Assembly (NCBI RefSeq): GCF_900109115.1
Contig: NZ_FNYV01000004.1
Span: forward strand, 434,001 to 498,000
DNA length: 64,000 bases
Reading direction: 5' to 3'
From: Micromonospora phaseoli
GTDB taxonomy: Bacteria; Actinomycetota; Actinomycetes; Mycobacteriales; Micromonosporaceae
Shown here piece after piece: positions 9,284 through 20,692 of this stretch. A program made the position numbers and the translations under genes. The notes under the pieces were generated by a model, which worked only from the letters and a program-made list of their open reading frames with translations, was not told the DNA's origin and searched no databases. Position 1 is the stretch's first letter. Every line of letters begins with the position of its first letter.

Positions 9284-9688
9284 GTGGCCAGTTGGGACGA
9301 CGTACGACGGATCGCGCTGGGTCTGCCGGAGACCAGCGAGCGGCCCTCCTACGAAGGAGTGGCCGCCTGGCGGGTGAAGGACAAGGCCTTCGTCTGGGAG
9401 CGCCCGCTGCGCGGCAAGGAGCTTGAGGCCTTCGGTCCGGCCGCGCCCGAGGGCCCGATCCTCGGCGTCCGGGTGGCGGACCTCGGCGTCAAGGAGGCGC
9501 TGCTGGCCGACGACCCGGGTCTCTTCTTCACCACCCCGCACTTCGACGGCTACCCGGCGGTGCTGCTGCGGCTGGACCGCATCGGCGTCGCCGAGCTGAC
9601 CGAACTGGTCGTGGAGGCCTGGTACGCCCGCGCCCCGAAGCGACTCGCCGCGGCGTACGGCACCGAGACGACCGGGCCGGAAGGCTGA
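9284..9688 (+). CDS. MmcQ/YjbR family protein
   Basis: Protein of 134 residues with the MmcQ/YjbR fold (CyaY-like, two-layer alpha/beta). It begins VASWDDVRRIALGLPETSERPSY and has the family features PSYEGVAAWRVKDKAFVWERPL and FFTTPHFDGYPAVLLRL. Some members bind DNA non-specifically; the role here is unknown. Divergent from the hydroxy-acid dehydrogenase, with 84 bases between the starts. The GTG start overlaps a GGGAGG-type ribosome site, so a slightly different start is possible. Confidence 0.85.
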   Translation: MASWDDVRRIALGLPETSERPSYEGVAAWRVKDKAFVWERPLRGKELEAFGPAAPEGPILGVRVADLGVKEALLADDPGLFFTTPHFDGYPAVLLRLDRIGVAELTELVVEAWYARAPKRLAAAYGTETTGPEG

Positions 9689-9762
9689 CTGGCGCGCCCG
9701 TTCGCGCCGTGTTCGTCCATCCGCCACGCCGGCTTCTCCCGCCCCGCGTAGCGTCGGCGCCC

Positions 9763-10698
9763 GTGACCAGCCGTCCGGCGACCACCGAGCTACGCGCCCT
9801 GCACCGCATCGGTGACACTGCCCCACACAGCGCCTTCACCGACCTGGTCCGGCATGCGGGCGCCTGGTTCTGCGCGTTCCGGCAGGGCCGGTCACACCTG
9901 TCCGACGACGGCGTCCTGCGGGTGCTGACCTCCTCCGACGGCCGGTCGTGGCGGACCGCGGCCGTTCTCGGTCAGCCCGGTGCCGACCTGCGCGACCCCC
10001 GGTTCGTGGTGCGCCCCGACGGACGGCTGCAGCTGCTGGCCGCCGCCGCGACCGGCATGCCGAAACGATTCCGCACGGTTGCCGCCCTCAGCGACGACGG
10101 TCACCGCTGGGACGAGCCCCGGCCGGTCGGCGAAGCGGACGTCTGGGTCTGGCAGGCCGCCTGGCGAGACGATGTGATGTACGGCGTCGGTTACGCCACC
10201 CGGGAGCCACGGTTCGCCCGGCTCTATCGGAGCGAGGACGGCCTGGACCTGCGCCCCGTGGTGCGGACGCTGTTCTCCGGCGGCTATCCGAACGAGTCCG
10301 GGCTGGCCTTCGACCCCGACGGCACCGCCACCTGCCTGCTGCGGCGCGACGGCGGCACGGCCACCGCGCAACTCGGCCGGGCCCGCCCGCCGTACCGCGA
10401 GTGGACCTGGACGGACCTCGGCGTACGAGTGGGTGGGCCGGCGCTGCACCGGTTGCCCGACGGCAGCCTCGTCGCGGGCGTACGCCTGCACGACGGCCGG
10501 GTGCGCACCGCGATCTGCGCGGTCGACGTGGCACGTGGCCGGCTGCGGGAACTGCTGGCGCTACCCTCGGGCGGCGACTGCGGCTACCCCGGTCTGGCCT
10601 GGCACGACGACCGGCTCCACGTCAGCTACTACTCGTCGCACGAGGGCCGCAGCCACGTCTACCTGGCGCAGGTCGACCTCGGGCCGCGCCCGCTCTGA
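9763..10698 (+). CDS. sialidase/exo-glycosidase-fold protein of unknown activity
   Basis: Predicted beta-propeller of 311 residues. It has repeated Asp-box-like turns (LTSSDGRSWRTA, ALSDDGHRWDEP, YRSEDGLDLRP) and the phrases FVVRPDGRLQLLAA and VSYYSSHEGRSHVYLAQV typical of sialidase-superfamily hydrolases of the exo-alpha-sialidase type. No signal peptide is visible, so it is likely cytoplasmic. I cannot identify a catalytic Tyr/Glu/Arg set with confidence, and non-enzymatic members are known. Start GTG at 9763 (MTSRPATTEL) was preferred to an upstream candidate in a proline-rich stretch. Confidence 0.75.
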   Translation: MTSRPATTELRALHRIGDTAPHSAFTDLVRHAGAWFCAFRQGRSHLSDDGVLRVLTSSDGRSWRTAAVLGQPGADLRDPRFVVRPDGRLQLLAAAATGMPKRFRTVAALSDDGHRWDEPRPVGEADVWVWQAAWRDDVMYGVGYATREPRFARLYRSEDGLDLRPVVRTLFSGGYPNESGLAFDPDGTATCLLRRDGGTATAQLGRARPPYREWTWTDLGVRVGGPALHRLPDGSLVAGVRLHDGRVRTAICAVDVARGRLRELLALPSGGDCGYPGLAWHDDRLHVSYYSSHEGRSHVYLAQVDLGPRPL

Positions 10699-10930
10699 CC
10701 ACCGGCGCACGGCACCCGCCACGGCGACGCCGGGTCCACGGTCGGCGGGTGGCCACCCATCGTCCTCGGTCAGCGAAAACAGCGGGCCGGTCACGAGATC
10801 GCCACCCTCCACCACCACACGTCGTTGCGGGCGCGAACGAATCCGCCGATCACGCCCCGGAGTACTGCGGGAACCCTACGTGAACCACGATGGACATTGC
10901 TTCATGCAAATGGTTGAACTCACGTGCCGC

Positions 10931-11242
10931 TCAGGCCGGCACCGGGGTCTGCGCGTGGATGTGGAAGCGCAGTGAACGGGCATCGGTGAAACACTCCCGC
11001 ATCGGCCGGACCAGTTCGCGGTGCTCCGGGCTGCGTTCCCACGCCTCGAAGTCCGCGAGACTGGCCCACTCGCTGGTGATCAGCCACTGCTCCGGATCCG
11101 TCGACGAGCGGCACACCTGGTCGACCAGATGGCCGGGTACGCCGCCGGCGACCAGGTGCCGGACCGCCTCGTACGCCCGCAGGAAGTCCCCGGTGCGTTC
11201 TTCGGGCACCCGGACCAGGAAGACCACCCGAGCACGCGTCAT
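10931..11242 (-). CDS. antibiotic biosynthesis monooxygenase (ABM) family protein
   Basis: Small ferredoxin-fold protein of 103 residues and last gene of the polyketide operon. The ABM family includes cofactor-free quinone-forming oxygenases (ActVA-orf6, TcmH type) of aromatic polyketide tailoring. Visible family features are the strand VVFLVRVPEE, the motif WLITSEWASLADFEAWERSPEH and a histidine-rich end FHIHAQTPV. The ATG overlaps the KS-beta stop, which is strong evidence that it belongs to the operon. A role in quinone formation or ring oxidation is inferred. Downstream of the stop, 10699-10930 holds no recognisable gene or terminator. Confidence 0.85.
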   Translation of the reverse strand: MTRARVVFLVRVPEERTGDFLRAYEAVRHLVAGGVPGHLVDQVCRSSTDPEQWLITSEWASLADFEAWERSPEHRELVRPMRECFTDARSLRFHIHAQTPVPA

Positions 11243-12531
11243 CACTGCTCCCCTCCGGCCGGTGCCGCGCCACGCAGCACCAGCGCGCTGTTGAACCCGT
11301 CGAAACCCCGGGCGCAGATCAGCGCCACCCGGGTACGCGGGCGTCGCGGCGCCCGCAGGAAACCCAGCTCGCAGCCGTCGGCCACGGTGCCCGGGCCGGC
11401 CGAGGCGGGCAGCGTGTCGTGCGCGTAGGCGAGCAGGGCGGTGGCCACGTCCAGCGCCGAACCGCCCTGGTGCGCCCGTCCGGTCAGCTCCTTGTGGGTA
11501 CTCACCGGCGGGGTGCGGGCGCCGAACACCGCGCGCAGGGCGACGGCCTCGGCCCGGTCGTACCGGGGTGCGCCGAGGGCATCGGGGACCACCAGGTCCA
11601 CCTCCCCGGGTTCGACCCCGGCCCGCCCCAGGGCCAACCGCATGGCCCGGGCGTACTGGCGGGGGTCGCCGCAGCTGTCGGCCGAGGTGTGCACGGCGTC
11701 GTGGGTGGCACCCCAGCCGGTCACCTCGCCGTAGATCCGGGCACCCCGGGCGCGGGCGTGTGCCAGCTCCTCGACCACGAACACCGCCCCGCCCTCGGCC
11801 GGCAGGTAGCCGCTGGCGGCGGCGTCGAACGGCCGGTAGGCCCGCTCCGGATCGGTCACCTCGCTGAGCAGGCCGGAGCGCAGCTGACAGGCCAGCGCGT
11901 ACGGGCTCAGTGGACACTCCGTCGCGCCGGCCAGCACCACGGAGGCACCCCGCCGGACGGTCCGCACGGCGTGGGCGAGGCTGTCCAGGCCACCGGCAGA
12001 TTCGGCCACCAGCACCCCGCAGGGGCCCTTGGCCTGGTGCCGGATGGACAGCTGCCCGACGCTGGCCGCGTAGAACCAGGCAATCGACTGGTACGCCCCG
12101 ACGGTGCGCGTCGGCGACGACCAGAGTCGCTGCAACTCCCGCTGGCCGAACAGGTTTCCGCCGGAGGAGCTGGCCAGCGTCACCGACCAGCCGTACGGGT
12201 CGGGGGAGCGCTGCGGCAGTCCGGCGTCGGCCAGCGCCAGCGTGGTGGCGGCGAACCCGAGGTGGGTCCAGCGGTCGGTCTGCACCAGGGCCCGGTTGTC
12301 GGCGTACCGCGCCGGATCGAAGTCCGCCACCTCACCGCCGAGCCCGGTCGGGTAGCCGGTCGCGTCGAACAGCGTGATCGGGCCGGTGCGGCGCTGACCG
12401 GACAGCACCGTACGCCAGTGCGCCTGCGCCCCGACGCCACTGGGGGCGACCACCCCGATGCCGGTCACCACCGCCACCCGCCCGCCGGTCGGCGGCACCT
12501 CGCTGCCGGTCCGGGCGGACCACCCGCTCAC
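11242..12531 (-). CDS. type II PKS ketosynthase beta subunit (chain length factor)
   Basis: Non-catalytic partner of KS-alpha in the minimal type II polyketide synthase, setting chain length. Thiolase fold of 429 residues starting VSGWSARTG, with [14 protein letters not shown] opening the KS domain. The catalytic cysteine is absent, as expected for a chain length factor. The loop reads [13 protein letters not shown], with Ser where many such proteins have Gln (AEQAGG pattern). GTG start overlaps the KS-alpha stop (GTGA); coordinated expression of the heterodimer is thus secured. Confidence 0.93.
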   Translation of the reverse strand: MSGWSARTGSEVPPTGGRVAVVTGIGVVAPSGVGAQAHWRTVLSGQRRTGPITLFDATGYPTGLGGEVADFDPARYADNRALVQTDRWTHLGFAATTLALADAGLPQRSPDPYGWSVTLASSSGGNLFGQRELQRLWSSPTRTVGAYQSIAWFYAASVGQLSIRHQAKGPCGVLVAESAGGLDSLAHAVRTVRRGASVVLAGATECPLSPYALACQLRSGLLSEVTDPERAYRPFDAAASGYLPAEGGAVFVVEELAHARARGARIYGEVTGWGATHDAVHTSADSCGDPRQYARAMRLALGRAGVEPGEVDLVVPDALGAPRYDRAEAVALRAVFGARTPPVSTHKELTGRAHQGGSALDVATALLAYAHDTLPASAGPGTVADGCELGFLRAPRRPRTRVALICARGFDGFNSALVLRGAAPAGGEQ

Positions 12532-13798
12532 GCCGCCACCTTTCGGGACAGCCGGCGGAACACCATCGCCGACTGGAAGCCACCGAACCCGCTGCCCACC
12601 GAGAGGGCCACGTCCACCGGCACCTCCCGGGCCTCGTTGGGCACGTAGTCCAGGTCGCACTCCGGATCCCGGGTGGTCCAGTTGGCGGTCGGCGGCACCA
12701 CCCCGTACTCGATGGCCATGGCGCAGGCGGCCATCTCGATGGAACCGATGGCGCCCAGCGAGTGCCCGACCATCGACTTGATCGAGCTGATCGGCACCCG
12801 GTACGCCGCCGACCCGAGCGACCTTTTGAACGCGGCCGTCTCGTGCCGGTCGTTCTGCCGGGTACCGGAGCCGTGGGCGCTGATGTAGGAGACGTTCTCG
12901 GGCGCCAGCCTCGCCTGTCGCAGCGCGTCGGTGATGGCCAACCCCATCTCCAGGCCGTCCGGACGTAGACCGGTCATGTGGTAGCCGTTGCTGCGGCTGG
13001 CGTAGCCGGCGACCTCGCAGTAGACGTGCGCGCCGCGCCGGGCGGCGTGACCGGCCTCCTCCAGCACCAGCACCGCCGCCCCTTCGGCCAGCACGAAGCC
13101 GTGCCGGTCGGCGTCGAACGGGCGGGAGGCGTGCGCCGGATCGTCGTTGTCCGGGCTGGTGGCCTTGATGGCGTCGAAGGAGGCGACGGTGACCGGGGAG
13201 ATGGGCGAGTCGGCGGCGCCGGCCAGCACGATGTCCGCCTCGCCGTCGACGATGAGCTGGTGGGCGTAGCCGATGGCGTCGATGCCGGAGGTGCAGCCGG
13301 TGGAGATGACCTGCGCCGGGCCGTGCAGGCCGTGCCGGCAGGCCACGTCGGCGGCCAGGCTGCTGGGCACCAGCGCCGGATACAGGTACGGGCCGCCGAG
13401 CGCCGCGTCGACCAGCCAGCGTCGGCCGCTGTCGCTGACCGTCACGTACTCCTGTTCCAGGGCCATGGTGCCGCCGACGGCGGTGCCGAGCACGACGCCG
13501 GCGCGGTCGCGTTGCGCGTCGGTGAGTTCGATTCCGCTGTCGGCCACCGCCTCGGCGGCGCAGGCCAGCGCGAACTGCACGTACCGGTCGGCGCGTTGCC
13601 GCTGCTCAGGGGTGAGCCCGGCGGCGTCCGGGTCGAAGTCGCACTCGGCGGCGATCTGGGACCGGAACGGCGACGGGTCGAAGAAACTGATCCGCCGGGT
13701 CGCGGTACGGCCCTCGGTGATGCCCTTCCAGAACCGATCTCGGGTCACGCCGCCGGGGGCGACCACCCCGACGCCGGTCACCACCGTGCGGCGGCCGG

Positions 13799-13802
<4 letters not shown>
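12528..13802 (-). CDS. type II PKS ketosynthase alpha subunit
   Basis: Catalytic condensing enzyme of the minimal PKS; with KS-beta and the ACP it extends a poly-beta-ketone from malonyl units. The 424 residues carry the nucleophile in [13 protein letters not shown] (Cys at about residue 170), the histidine in [13 protein letters not shown] and the C-terminal [15 protein letters not shown]. The placing of a cupin gene immediately before KS-alpha resembles spore-pigment (whiE-like) and pentangular-polyphenol clusters. It overlaps the cupin stop by four bases and KS-beta by four bases. Confidence 0.95.
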
Positions 13803-16351
<2,549 letters not shown>

Positions 16352-16362
16352 CACCCACCACC

Positions 16363-16986
16363 TCAAGCCGGGTCCAGGGCGACCAACGGCTGGTCGTACT
16401 CGACCGGTTGTCCATCGGCGACCAGCAGCTCGGCGACTCGCCCGGCCCGGTCGGCGGTGATCTCGTTCATCAGCTTCATCGCCTCGACGATCCCGACGAC
16501 CTGTCCGGGCCGGACCAGGTCACCGACGGACACGAAGGGCGCCGCACCCGGCTCCGCCGCCCGGTAGAAGGTGCCCACGATCGGTGAGCGGACGCTGGTA
16601 CGGGTCGCGGGCTCGGCCGGCCGGTGGCTGGTCGACGGGGCGTTCACCGGCACGGTGGCCGGTGCGGTGGGGTGGCCGCCCGGTGCCGCCGGGGCCGCGG
16701 CGGACCCGATCGGCCGGGACCACTCCACCTCCAGCTCGGCGTCTCCGCAGCGCAGCCGGAGGCGGCTGACCGGGCCGGCCAGCTCGGCGACGGCCTGCCG
16801 GGCGTGCCGGCGCAGGGCTGCCAGGGTGGCCTCGTCCCCCGCCTGCCCGGTGCGGCCCGGCACCGCAACCCCAACTTCGCCCGCCGCCTGCGCCCCGTCG
16901 CCGTCGACACGCGACGTCGGCGCGGTGGGCGGCCGGTGCTGTGCCGGCGTCGCGGGCGCGGGTCCGACCTCGACCGTGCCGCTCAC
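16363..16986 (-). CDS. accB: acetyl-CoA carboxylase biotin carboxyl carrier protein (cluster-located)
   Basis: BCCP of 207 residues: a long Pro/Ala/Thr-rich N-terminal part, then a C-terminal biotinyl domain. The domain has SPIVGTFYRAAEPGAAPFV and the biotinylation motif VEAMKLMNE (Lys at about residue 171). The GTG start overlaps the AccDA stop (GTGA), and the gap to accC is only 11 bases. Together with accC and the fused carboxyltransferase it would make a complete acetyl-CoA carboxylase dedicated to the polyketide pathway. Confidence 0.92.
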   Translation of the reverse strand: MSGTVEVGPAPATPAQHRPPTAPTSRVDGDGAQAAGEVGVAVPGRTGQAGDEATLAALRRHARQAVAELAGPVSRLRLRCGDAELEVEWSRPIGSAAAPAAPGGHPTAPATVPVNAPSTSHRPAEPATRTSVRSPIVGTFYRAAEPGAAPFVSVGDLVRPGQVVGIVEAMKLMNEITADRAGRVAELLVADGQPVEYDQPLVALDPA

Positions 16987-18680
16987 CGGAGACCCGCCCG
17001 GACACCCGCGCGCGCCGCACCGAAGCGGCGGAAGCGCCGTCGGCGCCGCTGGACGAGGGTCGCGGTCGGCACGTCCAGCAGCGGCAACAGGTTCGCCAGC
17101 ACCGCCTGCCGTACCGCCCGGGCCGTCGCCTCCGGATCGTCGGCGGCCGAGCCGACCGGTTCGGGCACCACCTCGTCGACGACCCCGAGCCGGCACAAAT
17201 CCGGTGCGGTCAGTCGCAACGCGCGGGCCGCCTGTGGTGCGGCCGTACGGCCCGGCCAGAGGATCGCGGCGCAGCCTTCGGGGCTGATCACCGAGTAGAC
17301 CGCGTGCTGCAACATCAGCACCCGGTCGGCGACGGCCAGGGCCAGCGCGCCGCCGCTGCCCCCCTCCCCGGTCACCACCGTCACGACCGGTGTGGGCAGC
17401 ACACTCAGGGTCAGGATGTTCTCCGCGATGGCCGCGGCCTGGCCGTGCTCCTCGGCGTCGACACCCGGGTCGGCCCCCGGAGTGTCCACCAGGGTCACCA
17501 CGGGTAGCCCGAGACGGGCGGCGAGCCGCATCAGCCGCAGCGCCTTGCGATGCCCGGCCGGGGTGGCCATCCCGAAGTTGCGGGCCGCCAGCTCCGCGGT
17601 GGTGTGTCCCTTCTGGTGGCCGATCACGATCAGGTGCCGGCCGTCGAGCCGGGCCACCCCGCCGACCACCGCCGGACAGTCACCGCCGAGCCGGTCGCCG
17701 TGCAGCTCGGTGAACCCGTCGAAGGCGCTCTCCAGGTAGTCCAGCGTGGTCGGGCGGCCCGGGTGCCGGGCCAGGCGTACCGTCTCCCAGGCGTCCGGGG
17801 CCGGCGCCCGAGCAAGGTCGGGTGCCGGGTCGGCCGGCCGCGACGGCACCGGTGCCCCGGAGCGCCCGGCGGGCCGGTCGGCACCCACCGCGGCGAGCAG
17901 GGTCGCCAGCCGGGCGCGCAGCGCGTGCCGGGGCACCACCATGTCCACCTGGCCGTGCCGCAACAGGAACTCGGCGGTCTGGAAGCCCTCCGGCAGGTTA
18001 CGTCCGGTCACCTGACGAATCACCCGGGGACCGGCGAAGCCCATCCGCGCACCACTCTCGGCGAGCACCAGATCGGTGTTGGTGGCGAAGGACGCCGCCA
18101 CTCCCCCGTACGTCGGGTCGGTCAGCACGCTGACGGTGAGCAGGCCGGCTTCGCGCAGCGCCGCGATCGCCTGGCTGACCGTGGCCATCTGCATCAGCGA
18201 CAGTGCGCCCTCCTGCATGCGGGCGCCGCCGGAGGCGGTGACCAGGATCAGCGGGAGGCCCGCCTCGAGCGCCTGCTCGGCGGTACGGGTGATCAGCTCG
18301 CCGACGGCACAGCCCAGGCTGCCGCCGAGGAACCGGAAGTCCATCACGGCGAGCCCGCAGCGGAACCCGCCGATGGTGGCGGCGCCGCAGAGCACCGCCT
18401 CCGGCAGCCCGGTGTCGATGCGGGCGGCGGTGAGTCGGTGCGGGTACGGCAGCACGTCGACGAAGTCGATCGGGTCCACCTCGACCGCCCGGTCGGGCAG
18501 CGGCTGGAACGACGACGGGTCGACCAGCTGGCTGACCCGCTCGGGCGCGGCGAGCCGGGCGTGCAGGCCGCACTCGGGGCAGACGTCGAGGTTGCGGCGC
18601 AGCCGCTTGCGGTACAGCAGGGTGGCGCAGCCGCCGCACCGGGACCACAGCGTCTCACCGGAGGACGCGGCGGCGGTCAC
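16983..18680 (-). CDS. fused acetyl-CoA carboxylase carboxyltransferase (AccD-AccA)
   Basis: Carboxyltransferase that moves the carboxyl group from biotin to acetyl-CoA. One 565-residue chain joins the two subunits. The AccD-like half comes first, with a four-Cys zinc ribbon (CGGC near residue 15, CPEC near 34) and the crotonase-fold GGARMQEG. The AccA-like half follows after about residue 290 (GHQKGHTTAELAARNFGM, LVDTPGADPG, GEGGSGGALALAV). Most bacteria encode these separately. It overlaps the TcmI-type cyclase stop (ATGA). Confidence 0.92.
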   Translation of the reverse strand: MTAAASSGETLWSRCGGCATLLYRKRLRRNLDVCPECGLHARLAAPERVSQLVDPSSFQPLPDRAVEVDPIDFVDVLPYPHRLTAARIDTGLPEAVLCGAATIGGFRCGLAVMDFRFLGGSLGCAVGELITRTAEQALEAGLPLILVTASGGARMQEGALSLMQMATVSQAIAALREAGLLTVSVLTDPTYGGVAASFATNTDLVLAESGARMGFAGPRVIRQVTGRNLPEGFQTAEFLLRHGQVDMVVPRHALRARLATLLAAVGADRPAGRSGAPVPSRPADPAPDLARAPAPDAWETVRLARHPGRPTTLDYLESAFDGFTELHGDRLGGDCPAVVGGVARLDGRHLIVIGHQKGHTTAELAARNFGMATPAGHRKALRLMRLAARLGLPVVTLVDTPGADPGVDAEEHGQAAAIAENILTLSVLPTPVVTVVTGEGGSGGALALAVADRVLMLQHAVYSVISPEGCAAILWPGRTAAPQAARALRLTAPDLCRLGVVDEVVPEPVGSAADDPEATARAVRQAVLANLLPLLDVPTATLVQRRRRRFRRFGAARAGVRAGLR

Positions 18681-19003
18681 GGCTGCCGCCCGTCGAAGCG
18701 GTAGAAGCAGCGGGCCATGGCGTCCCGGGGTGAGCGCCAGTCCGGCAGGTAGGGCGAGATGTACGGACGCAGCCGCGCGCTGACCCTGACGAACTCGGGA
18801 TGCTCCCGGGCTGCCTCCACCGCGCCGTCGCCGGTGGACTCGGTCTCCAGCAGGTGCACGTACAGGTCGTGCAGGCGGTACAGCGACCGGTGCCGGACAC
18901 CCACCAGTCGGGGAAGTTCGGTCGTGTCGGACTCGGCGAAGATCTCGGCGACCACCGCCTCGGCGGTCGGGACCACCTTCGCGACGATCAGCGTTCGGTC
19001 CAT
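18677..19003 (-). CDS. TcmI-family polyketide cyclase, first gene of the leftward PKS operon
   Basis: Small dimeric alpha/beta-barrel cyclase of 108 residues, as in tetracenomycin TcmI and WhiE-ORFVII, that closes later rings of an aromatic polyketide. It opens MDRTLIVAKVVPTAEAVVAEIFAESD and has the family phrases VGVRHRSLYRLHDLYVHLLE and SPYLPDWRSPRDAMARCFYRF. The paralogue at 20334 is clearly related and sits in the divergent arm, so the pathway uses two such cyclases. Start chosen at the ATG preceded by GGGGAGGACC. Confidence 0.92.
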   Translation of the reverse strand: MDRTLIVAKVVPTAEAVVAEIFAESDTTELPRLVGVRHRSLYRLHDLYVHLLETESTGDGAVEAAREHPEFVRVSARLRPYISPYLPDWRSPRDAMARCFYRFDGRQP

Positions 19004-19080
19004 GCTGGTCCTCCCCCCATGGGCCGGTGGCGAGACCACCGGGTCTGCCCGGACGGCTGCCGACACGATGCGGAGCACCG

Positions 19081-19098
19081 CGTCACCCGGGCGTCACC
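19081..19098 (-). promoter_or_regulatory. SARP-type direct heptamer repeat for the leftward PKS operon
   Basis: Read on the minus strand: GGTGACG-CCCG-GGTGACG, two identical heptamers with a 4-bp spacer, so an 11-bp period (one helical turn). SARP regulators of antibiotic clusters typically bind such repeats over the -35 region, about 8 bp before the -10. A CATCGT hexamer follows 10 bp downstream. The implied transcript start lies about 50 bases before the first gene at 19003. Confidence 0.6.
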
Positions 19099-19123
19099 GG
19101 CGCACCCTGACCGACTCCGCTCT

Positions 19124-19141
19124 GGTGACGGTGCGTTGACG
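19124..19141 (+). promoter_or_regulatory. SARP-type direct heptamer repeat facing the SARP gene
   Basis: Plus strand: GGTGACG-GTGC-GTTGACG, 11-bp period, followed after nine bases by TATCAG, a plausible -10. The heptamer equals the one found in opposite orientation at 19081-19098. This suggests that the SARP activates its own transcription as well as the divergent operon. Confidence 0.55.
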
Positions 19142-19401
19142 CACTCTGTGTATCAGCTGAACGGCACGACAACCCATGATCAAGATCTATTAGCAGTTCA
19201 GAGGCGGTTTCATGGAAGCAAACGCGTTGCATTACCGACAACATCGTTGACTCAGAGTAACTGTGATTGATAATCTTCGTGGCGGTCAGACCCGGCTCCG
19301 CACAGCTGTGCGGCGGCCCCGGCGAGTCGACAGTGGCGTCACGGCGGCCGCGCCGGGACGGCCTGGGCCCGCATCCGACGCGTTCGCAGGGGGGTGCCGC
19401 C

Positions 19402-20211
19402 GTGACTGCGGATTCGTCCACGCCCACCACCGGCCGGTGCCGCGACGCCGAGGTGCGGCTGCACCTGCTCGGCGGATTCCGACTGACACACGGGGACACG
19501 ACGGTGGCGGTGCCCCGGGGCCTGCAACGGATCATCGCGCTGATCGGGCTACGTCCCGGCGCCACCCGCACCCACCTCGCCGGGCTGCTCTGGCCGGAGA
19601 CCCCCGAGGACCGGGCTCTCTCCTCGCTGCGCACCGCGCTGTGGCGGCTGCGCCAGGATCCCTACTGCCCGCTCACCACGGCCGCCGACACCGTCCGCCT
19701 CGACCCGCTGGTCCGGGTCGACGTCGACCAGCTGGTCGACACGGCCGCCCGGGTACGCGCCGGCCAGGCGCCGGCCGACGCCGCACAGGCGCTCGCCGCC
19801 GGCCGGCACGACCTGCTCCCCGGCTGGTACGACGACTGGGTGCTGGCCGACCGGGAGCGACTACGCCAGCTCAGGCTGCACATGCTGGAACAGGTGGCGG
19901 GCCACCACCTGGCCGCCGGACGCCACGGTGAGGCGCTGGAGGCGGCGCTGGAGGCGCTGGCCGCCGAGCCGCTGCGCGAGACACCGCACCGGCTGGTGGT
20001 CCGCATCCATCTCGCCGAGGGCAACGCCTTCGAGGCGGTGCACGCCTTCTACGTCTACCGCGACCTGCTGCTGCGGGAACTACGGCTGGAACCGTCGCCG
20101 GCGATGAACGCGCTGCTCGCCGAGGTTCTCGAACCGATCCGGCGAGCGAGCCGACCGACGAACGGACCTCGCCGGCACCTGGTCGACCGGGCCACGTTCC
20201 AGTCCGGCTGA
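19402..20211 (+). CDS. SARP/BTAD-family transcriptional activator of the PKS cluster
   Basis: Pathway-specific activator of 269 residues. The N-terminal OmpR-like winged helix begins EVRLHLLGGFRLTHGDTTVAVPRGLQRIIALIGLR; the C-terminal bacterial transcriptional activation domain spans about residues 110-255 (RAGQAPADAAQALAAGRHDLLPGWYDDWVL to AVHAFYVYRDLLLRELRLEPSPAM). This is the small SARP architecture (ActII-ORF4, DnrI type) with no ATPase or TPR extension. GTG start preceded by AGGGGGG. Location between the two arms and the matching heptamer repeats support control of the whole cluster. Confidence 0.92.
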   Translation: MTADSSTPTTGRCRDAEVRLHLLGGFRLTHGDTTVAVPRGLQRIIALIGLRPGATRTHLAGLLWPETPEDRALSSLRTALWRLRQDPYCPLTTAADTVRLDPLVRVDVDQLVDTAARVRAGQAPADAAQALAAGRHDLLPGWYDDWVLADRERLRQLRLHMLEQVAGHHLAAGRHGEALEAALEALAAEPLRETPHRLVVRIHLAEGNAFEAVHAFYVYRDLLLRELRLEPSPAMNALLAEVLEPIRRASRPTNGPRRHLVDRATFQSG

Positions 20212-20238
20212 CCGCGCGTCACCGCACCGGTCCCGGAC

Positions 20239-20256
20239 ATTGACGGACAGGTGACT
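20239..20256 (+). promoter_or_regulatory. third SARP-type heptamer pair, upstream of second cyclase
   Basis: ATTGACG (20239-20245) and GGTGACT (20250-20256) are spaced at the same 11-bp period as the two boxes in the divergent region and resemble their GGTGACG heptamer. A GGACAGG motif (20264-20270) follows where a -10 would be expected, but it is not a canonical -10. It may give the cyclase/monooxygenase pair its own SARP-dependent promoter. Confidence 0.42.
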
Positions 20257-20333
20257 GGGCTGCGGACAGGGTTGCCACGACAGCGGTCCGAGATCCGGCG
20301 TCGCCGGGCCGGGCCACCGGTGAGAGGGGTCCG

Positions 20334-20681
20334 ATGAGCCGTCTAGTGATCGTCAACAGGATCATCCCGGGCGCGGAGAGTCGCGTGGCGCAGATCTTCG
20401 CCGAATCCGACGCGACTGAGCTGCCCGGCCTGACCGGGGTACGCCACCGGTCTCTGTACTGCCTGCACGACCTGTGCGTACACCTCATGGAGACCGACGA
20501 CGTCGGTACGGACGCCCTCGCGGCGGCCCGCAACCACCCGCTCTACCTACAGGTCAACGAACGGCTCTCGGCGCACACCTCGCCGTACCTGCCGACCTGG
20601 AGCTCGCCGCGCGACGCGATCGCCAACTGCTTCTACAGCTGGGACGACGCGAGCGTTCCGGCACCGCGCGTGGCCGGTTGA
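20334..20681 (+). CDS. TcmI-family polyketide cyclase (second copy)
   Basis: Cyclase of 115 residues, paralogous to the gene at 18677-19003. Both share the pattern AEIFAESD/AQIFAESD near residue 20, TGVRHRSLY, the segment around LHDL and the C-terminal SPRDAIANCFYSWDD. Two TcmI-type cyclases plus one TcmN-type domain are common in clusters making four- and five-ring aromatics. The stop overlaps a possible TTG start of the monooxygenase, so the two genes are probably cotranscribed. Ribosome site GAGAGGGG before the ATG. Confidence 0.91.
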   Translation: MSRLVIVNRIIPGAESRVAQIFAESDATELPGLTGVRHRSLYCLHDLCVHLMETDDVGTDALAAARNHPLYLQVNERLSAHTSPYLPTWSSPRDAIANCFYSWDDASVPAPRVAG

Positions 20682-20692
20682 CGGGCGACGCC

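Larger units (their letters stand above)
19004..19401. promoter_or_regulatory. divergent control region of the PKS cluster
   Basis: No gene is seen in these 398 bases between the leftward operon and the SARP gene. The stretch 19130-19300 is clearly richer in A+T than its surroundings. It holds two pairs of GGTGACG-type heptamers at 11-bp period, one facing each arm (separate entries), and the palindrome GTGCGTTGACGCAC (19131-19144), which overlaps the rightward pair. Confidence 0.7.

Noticed and set aside
8102..9826. N-terminal extension of the hydroxy-acid dehydrogenase to 574 residues
   Set aside because: The extra 209 residues are antisense to the MmcQ/YjbR gene and lie before the conserved family start.
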